Source: Acidobacteriota bacterium
Lineage (GTDB): Bacteria > Acidobacteriota > Terriglobia > Terriglobales > Acidobacteriaceae
Direction: 5' to 3'
DNA length: 48,886 nucleotides
Assembly: GCA_021785495.1 (NCBI GenBank)
Contig: JAJYFB010000008.1
Coordinates: 1 to 48,886 of the forward strand
The notes under the pieces are model-generated. The model had not been told where the DNA came from. It did not search any database and was given only the letters and a program-made list of their open reading frames with translations. The position numbers and the translations under genes were made by a program. Below, piece after piece: positions 46,076 to 48,886 of the stretch. Position 1 is the stretch's first letter; each line of letters opens with the position of its first letter.

Positions 46076-46777
46076 ATGGAGTTGACGTGCAGCCGTTGTC
46101 GCCAAACGTTGCAGGCCGAGGATCGCTATTGTCCTGGCTGCGGCCTGCCGCAATTGGTGTATTCGTCCCAGGAAACTTCGGCAGCCAGTGAGCCCGACCG
46201 TTGCGACGGCGTCCTGCGCGACGCGAATGCGGTCGATTGGCAAGCGGCGTTGCGCGCCATCCTGCCTCTGGCCATCCCCGCGGGAGTCGTGTTCTCGCTG
46301 CTTTCACCGGCCGGACTGGTTGGGCTGCTGCTGATGGGCGCGGCTGCGGCCTGGGCCGTTGCGTTCTATGCGCGCAACCAGCGGCTGGTCTGGATCACGG
46401 CTGGCGTCGGAGCACGCATCGGACTGGTCTGCGGACTGCTCGCGGGCTCGCTGGCCTTTGCCGCCGGCGGCTGTCAGCTCTTCGCCAAGCGCTACATGCT
46501 GCACCAGGGCGGCCAGATTGACGCCCAGTGGAAGGACTTTGTCGATCTTGACGCCCAGTTCTCGAATCGCTTTGCGGGCTGGCTCGGCACCGGCGACACA
46601 GCCCAGATCGAGGCGCAGGCGGCCGAGCAACAAAAGTGGATGCTCTCGCCCCAGGGCCATGCCGCCATCGTGATTGCCGATCTCGCCTTCGCCACGGTTT
46701 TGCTGGCGCTCTTCGCCATGGCCGGAGGTGCGCTGAGCGCGCGGCGCATCGCCCGTCTCCGCCGGCCAGCCAGTTAA
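46076..46777 (+). CDS. zinc-ribbon membrane protein
   Basis: This 233-residue protein opens with a zinc ribbon (CSRC..., CPGCG, residues about 5-23), then has a linker and four hydrophobic helices (about 63-78, 80-98, 106-128 and 197-222). An acidic, Gln-rich extramembrane stretch lies between the last two. I do not recognise a function. ATG 46076 is preferred over TTG 46070, but the ribosome site is poor. It begins 9 nt after the GH130 stop, so it may be at the end of that operon. Its 3' end overlaps the convergent carbonic-anhydrase-like gene by 4 nt. Confidence 0.7.
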   Translation: MELTCSRCRQTLQAEDRYCPGCGLPQLVYSSQETSAASEPDRCDGVLRDANAVDWQAALRAILPLAIPAGVVFSLLSPAGLVGLLLMGAAAAWAVAFYARNQRLVWITAGVGARIGLVCGLLAGSLAFAAGGCQLFAKRYMLHQGGQIDAQWKDFVDLDAQFSNRFAGWLGTGDTAQIEAQAAEQQKWMLSPQGHAAIVIADLAFATVLLALFAMAGGALSARRIARLRRPAS

Positions 46778-47298
46778 AGCAATCCTCCCGGTTCACCCAG
46801 GTAGATTGCAACGTAGTCGAGGTAGTTCTGCGCATACTGGCGGATCATCTCACGCTCCTGCTCGCCCAGTTCGCGACGCAGTTTGGCCGGGACGCCGGCC
46901 CAGAGCGTGCGCGGAGGAACGAGGGTGTTTTCCGGCACCACGGCCCCGGCGGCGATAATCGATCCCTCGCCGATGCGGCTGTTGTTCAGCACGCGCGCGC
47001 CCATGCCGATCAGGCACAGATCCTCGACCACGCAACCATGGACGGTGGCGTTATGGCCGATCGTCACCCAGTCGCCCACGACGACCGGGTACAGATGGCG
47101 CTGGCCGTGGAGCACCGCGCAATCCTGCACATTCGAGCAGGCGCCGACGCGGATCGAGTTCACATCGCCGCGTAGAACGGCGTTCATCCACACCGACGAC
47201 TGCTCGCCCAGAACCACGTCGCCGAGGATCTGCGCCGAGACGTCGATGTAACAACTGGAGGGAGTCCGGGGCGTATGCCCTTGGTAGCTGCGAATCAT
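46774..47298 (-). CDS. gamma-carbonic anhydrase family protein
   Basis: This 174-residue left-handed beta-helix protein is of the YrdA/PaaY/gamma-CA group. The hexapeptide repeats are clear (VLRGDVNSIRVG, SNVQDCAVLHG, VTIGHNATVHGCVVED, LIGMGARVLN, SIIAAGAVV). The zinc ligand His residues are present (H64 in VLHG, H87 in GHNATVH and H92). It ends in a helix that closes the trimer. Carbonic anhydrase activity is common but not universal in the family. Confidence 0.92.
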   Translation of the reverse strand: MIRSYQGHTPRTPSSCYIDVSAQILGDVVLGEQSSVWMNAVLRGDVNSIRVGACSNVQDCAVLHGQRHLYPVVVGDWVTIGHNATVHGCVVEDLCLIGMGARVLNNSRIGEGSIIAAGAVVPENTLVPPRTLWAGVPAKLRRELGEQEREMIRQYAQNYLDYVAIYLGEPGGLL

Positions 47299-47430
47299 GC
47301 GTGTCCGCGACCTCTACCGGTAGTGTACTTCCAGGCAAACGCGCGCGGCGCGGCGTCCACGCGCACGTGCCCGAAGCGGAATGGCCACACGCTGCGGCTC
47401 TGCCGCGCCAAGCTCCGGGAAGCAAAGGTC

Positions 47431-47459
47431 TTGGCTGCCAGGTCAAAGTCGGTTATCAT
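47431..47459 (+). promoter_or_regulatory. candidate rpsU promoter
   Basis: TTGGCT (47431-47436), a 17-nt spacer and TATCAT (47454-47459), about 40 nt before the rpsU start. Confidence 0.5.
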
Positions 47460-47497
47460 CAAAAAAGCCCATCAGGCAGGTGGGGAGGTGGCAAGAT

Positions 47498-47695
47498 TTG
47501 GCTGAGGTTCGCGTTCAGGATGGCGAGCCGCTCGAAAATGCGCTGCGCCGGTTCAAGCGCAAGGTCCAGCAGGAGGACATCATCAAGGAAGTCAAGCGTC
47601 ACTCCTACTACCTGAAGCCCGGCGAAAAGCGCCGCGTCAAGGCAGCTTTGGCGCGCAAGCGGAATCGCAAAAAGGCTCGGAAAGAGCAGGATTAA
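47498..47695 (+). CDS. rpsU: 30S ribosomal protein S21
   Basis: S21 is a small subunit protein needed for initiation. The 65-residue product matches the family (AEVRVQDGEPLENALRRFKR, then KRHSYYLKPGEKRR and a basic tail). The start is TTG 47498: homology begins there and GGAGG (47484-47488) lies 9 nt upstream. The frame is open upstream, but that part reads through the promoter. Its neighbours are not the usual dnaG/rpoD. Confidence 0.93.
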   Translation: MAEVRVQDGEPLENALRRFKRKVQQEDIIKEVKRHSYYLKPGEKRRVKAALARKRNRKKARKEQD

Positions 47696-48109
47696 CTCTT
47701 CACCCGCCGCTAAACGGAGCGCTCCGGCGGCTTTCGAGGCGAAACTTCGGAGGCCGCACGGCGCTTACCCTGGAAATAGAGTAGAAAAAACGCGGCGGCG
47801 CCCAAACTGCAACAATTTTTCCCTAGTTAGCGATGGCAGCTTCCGTACACATGCTTCGCACCTCCGCGCAAGGGCGAAATCGCACCACGCAAAATCCCGT
47901 GGAATACGCCGCAGCGCGCGATACAACCGGGCACGTTTCTGCACGTGCTCTTTTGTTGTCCGCCGCAGGACAACCTTTTCCATTCCGCGTTTCTTTTCGC
48001 GGCCGGGCCCTTGTTACGTCCTACGAAAGAAGACAGGGAGCCGGGGCCGGCAATCATCGCATCAAGCCGCAGCCGCGTTCGGCCTCCTTCCCTGCGAGGC
48101 AAGACGGGC
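47696..48109. other. non-coding region between rpsU and the zinc-ribbon gene
   Basis: Apart from the terminator-like fold at 47706-47734 I see nothing I can support here. Frames open across it are short and lack ribosome sites. Confidence 0.4.
47706..47734 (+). terminator. possible rpsU terminator
   Basis: Stem GCCGC/GCGGC (47706-47710/47727-47731) encloses the palindrome CGGAGCGCTCCG and is followed by TTT, 10 nt after the rpsU stop. The fold is irregular. Confidence 0.4.
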
Positions 48110-48430
48110 ATGGAATTTACCGATCGGGTGTTAAAGTGTATCGACTGCGGGGCCGAGTTCGTCTTTACGGCCGGCGAGCAGACATTCTTTTACGACAAGC
48201 AGTTTCAAAACGACCCCAAGCGCTGCAAGCCGTGCAAAGCCAAACGCTCTCGAAGCGCCCGGCGGGTGCGGCCGGAGACGCGCACCACCTGCTCGGCGTG
48301 CGGTTTGGAGACGACCGTTCCCTTCCGGCCGACGCAGGGACGGCCCGTGCTCTGCCGCTCCTGCTTCCAGAAGCAGCAAGCCCAGCCTCACGGCGCGGAT
48401 TTCGCCGCCCGGACCAGCGCCTCGGCATAA
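48110..48430 (+). CDS. small zinc-ribbon protein
   Basis: This 106-residue protein has two zinc ribbons. The first (CIDCGAEF...CKPCKAKR, about residues 10-45) fits the probable zinc-ribbon (zinc-binding, zf-trcl type) family with the FFYDKQF segment. The second (CSACGLETTVPFRPTQGRPVLCRSC) is the CxxC-CxxC module found in many acidobacterial and delta-proteobacterial proteins. A basic linker suggests nucleic-acid contact, which is inference. GAGG is about 10 nt before the ATG. Confidence 0.8.
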   Translation: MEFTDRVLKCIDCGAEFVFTAGEQTFFYDKQFQNDPKRCKPCKAKRSRSARRVRPETRTTCSACGLETTVPFRPTQGRPVLCRSCFQKQQAQPHGADFAARTSASA

Positions 48431-48479
48431 GGCAGGGCGGCGGGCGGCATCGCCCAATCGCCGTGCATTCCATCCGGTT

Positions 48480-48886
48480 CTAGGGAAGCGGCCGGTCCGT
48501 CCACAGCGTCTTGTCGGCGAGGGTCTTTACCTCGAAGAGACGGCCGCTGAGCACACGTTCGACATTGGCCCGGTCCGGATCCTCGGCAAAGATCCACTTG
48601 CGCGGGCCCACGCCCCAGATCTGCTGGAGTTTCGCGTTGCTCAGGAAAATATCCGGCGCGTCGGGATAGCACGATCCCCAGAGCAGGGTCGACCCCTCGC
48701 CATGCTGGCCGCAGCGCGGCAGCACCAGCAGCGCCGGACGGCCGTGGAAGAAACCGTTGGTGTAAAAGATCACGCTGGAGCCCGAGGATTGATCGCCGTA
48801 AATGATGAACTGGTCGCTGGGCGAGCCATCGGCCATGATCGCATCGGCCATCGGCTTCGAACTGAGCATGGGCGCGAAGCGAGATC
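48480..48886 (-). CDS. C-terminus of a probable GT39-type glycosyltransferase (partial)
   Basis: The gene enters from the right edge on the minus strand; only about the last 135 residues are present. The frame is open to the last base (RFAPMLSSKPMA...), so the internal ATG at 48869 is not the start. The visible part is the soluble periplasmic tail: IIYGDQSSGSSVIFYTNGF, LWGSCYPDAPDIF, and the end FEVKTLADKTLWTDRPL. From memory this resembles tails of acidobacterial phospholipid-carrier-dependent (ArnT/PMT, GT39) glycosyltransferases, which add a lipid-linked sugar to lipid or protein at the membrane. The catalytic half lies outside the window. Confidence 0.55.
   Translation of the reverse strand, partial: SRFAPMLSSKPMADAIMADGSPSDQFIIYGDQSSGSSVIFYTNGFFHGRPALLVLPRCGQHGEGSTLLWGSCYPDAPDIFLSNAKLQQIWGVGPRKWIFAEDPDRANVERVLSGRLFEVKTLADKTLWTDRPLP

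Overview
The window is a GC-rich chromosomal segment from a Gram-negative bacterium, most likely an acidobacterium (Terriglobia/Acidobacteriaceae-like). The evidence is a BamA with an outer-membrane C-terminal Phe, two TolC-type proteins, an RND pump, the SufBCDSU operon order, an unusual cysteine-bearing L28, and dispersed two-hairpin repeats (GGGGCTAAAGCCCC followed by a GGCACGACT/AGTCGTGCC stem) of a kind I associate with acidobacterial genomes. The taxon is inferred, not proven. I see no tRNA, rRNA, CRISPR array, prophage or transposase gene.

Layout. 1-355: a duplicated repeat unit. 356-2764: lon (minus). 3080-3729: a RelE-type toxin/antitoxin operon (minus). 3939-4349: msrB. 4580-4771: rpmB (minus). 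4998-7481: a GH57/DUF3536 glycoside hydrolase. 7536-8330: a three-helix membrane protein (DUF6338-like) followed by a tiny GYQP-repeat protein (minus). 8443-14749: a tripartite RND efflux operon (minus). 15188-17178: a structured leader, a 59-codon leader ORF, an atypical Nramp transporter and a small membrane protein. 17179-17821: repeats and the bamA promoter region. 17822-20803: bamA. 20915-22249: a FliB-like lysine N-methylase (minus). 22517-24460: rpsA (minus). 24902-25519: a secreted NTF2-like protein. 25807-31729: operator plus sufBCDSU. 31817-33346: an orphan TolC-like protein (minus). 33627-34079: a tandem-CBS protein. 34084-34843: a HigBA toxin/antitoxin operon (minus). 35008-36354: a UDP-sugar dehydrogenase (minus).

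The right part (36491-46066) is a sugar-use locus. A sodium:solute symporter and a LacI regulator lie on the minus strand. A cellobiose phosphorylase (GH94), an aldo/keto reductase, a cellobiose 2-epimerase and a GH130 mannosylglucose phosphorylase lie divergently on the plus strand. Together they suggest import of beta-1,4-disaccharides. Cellobiose would be cleaved phosphorolytically; mannobiose would be epimerised to mannosyl-glucose and then cleaved phosphorolytically, saving ATP. The window ends with a zinc-ribbon membrane protein, a gamma-carbonic anhydrase, rpsU, a zinc-ribbon protein and the C-terminus of a probable GT39 glycosyltransferase.

Most notable for a second look: (i) both toxin/antitoxin operons share one promoter design, a near-consensus -35 and -10 whose 17-nt spacer holds or is a palindrome, with the toxin start codon only 6 nt after the -10, predicting leaderless mRNAs; (ii) the DUF6338-like/GYQP pair; (iii) the Nramp-like gene that has lost two metal ligands and carries a leader with hairpins and its own ORF; (iv) a promoter-embedded 12-bp palindrome in front of suf.
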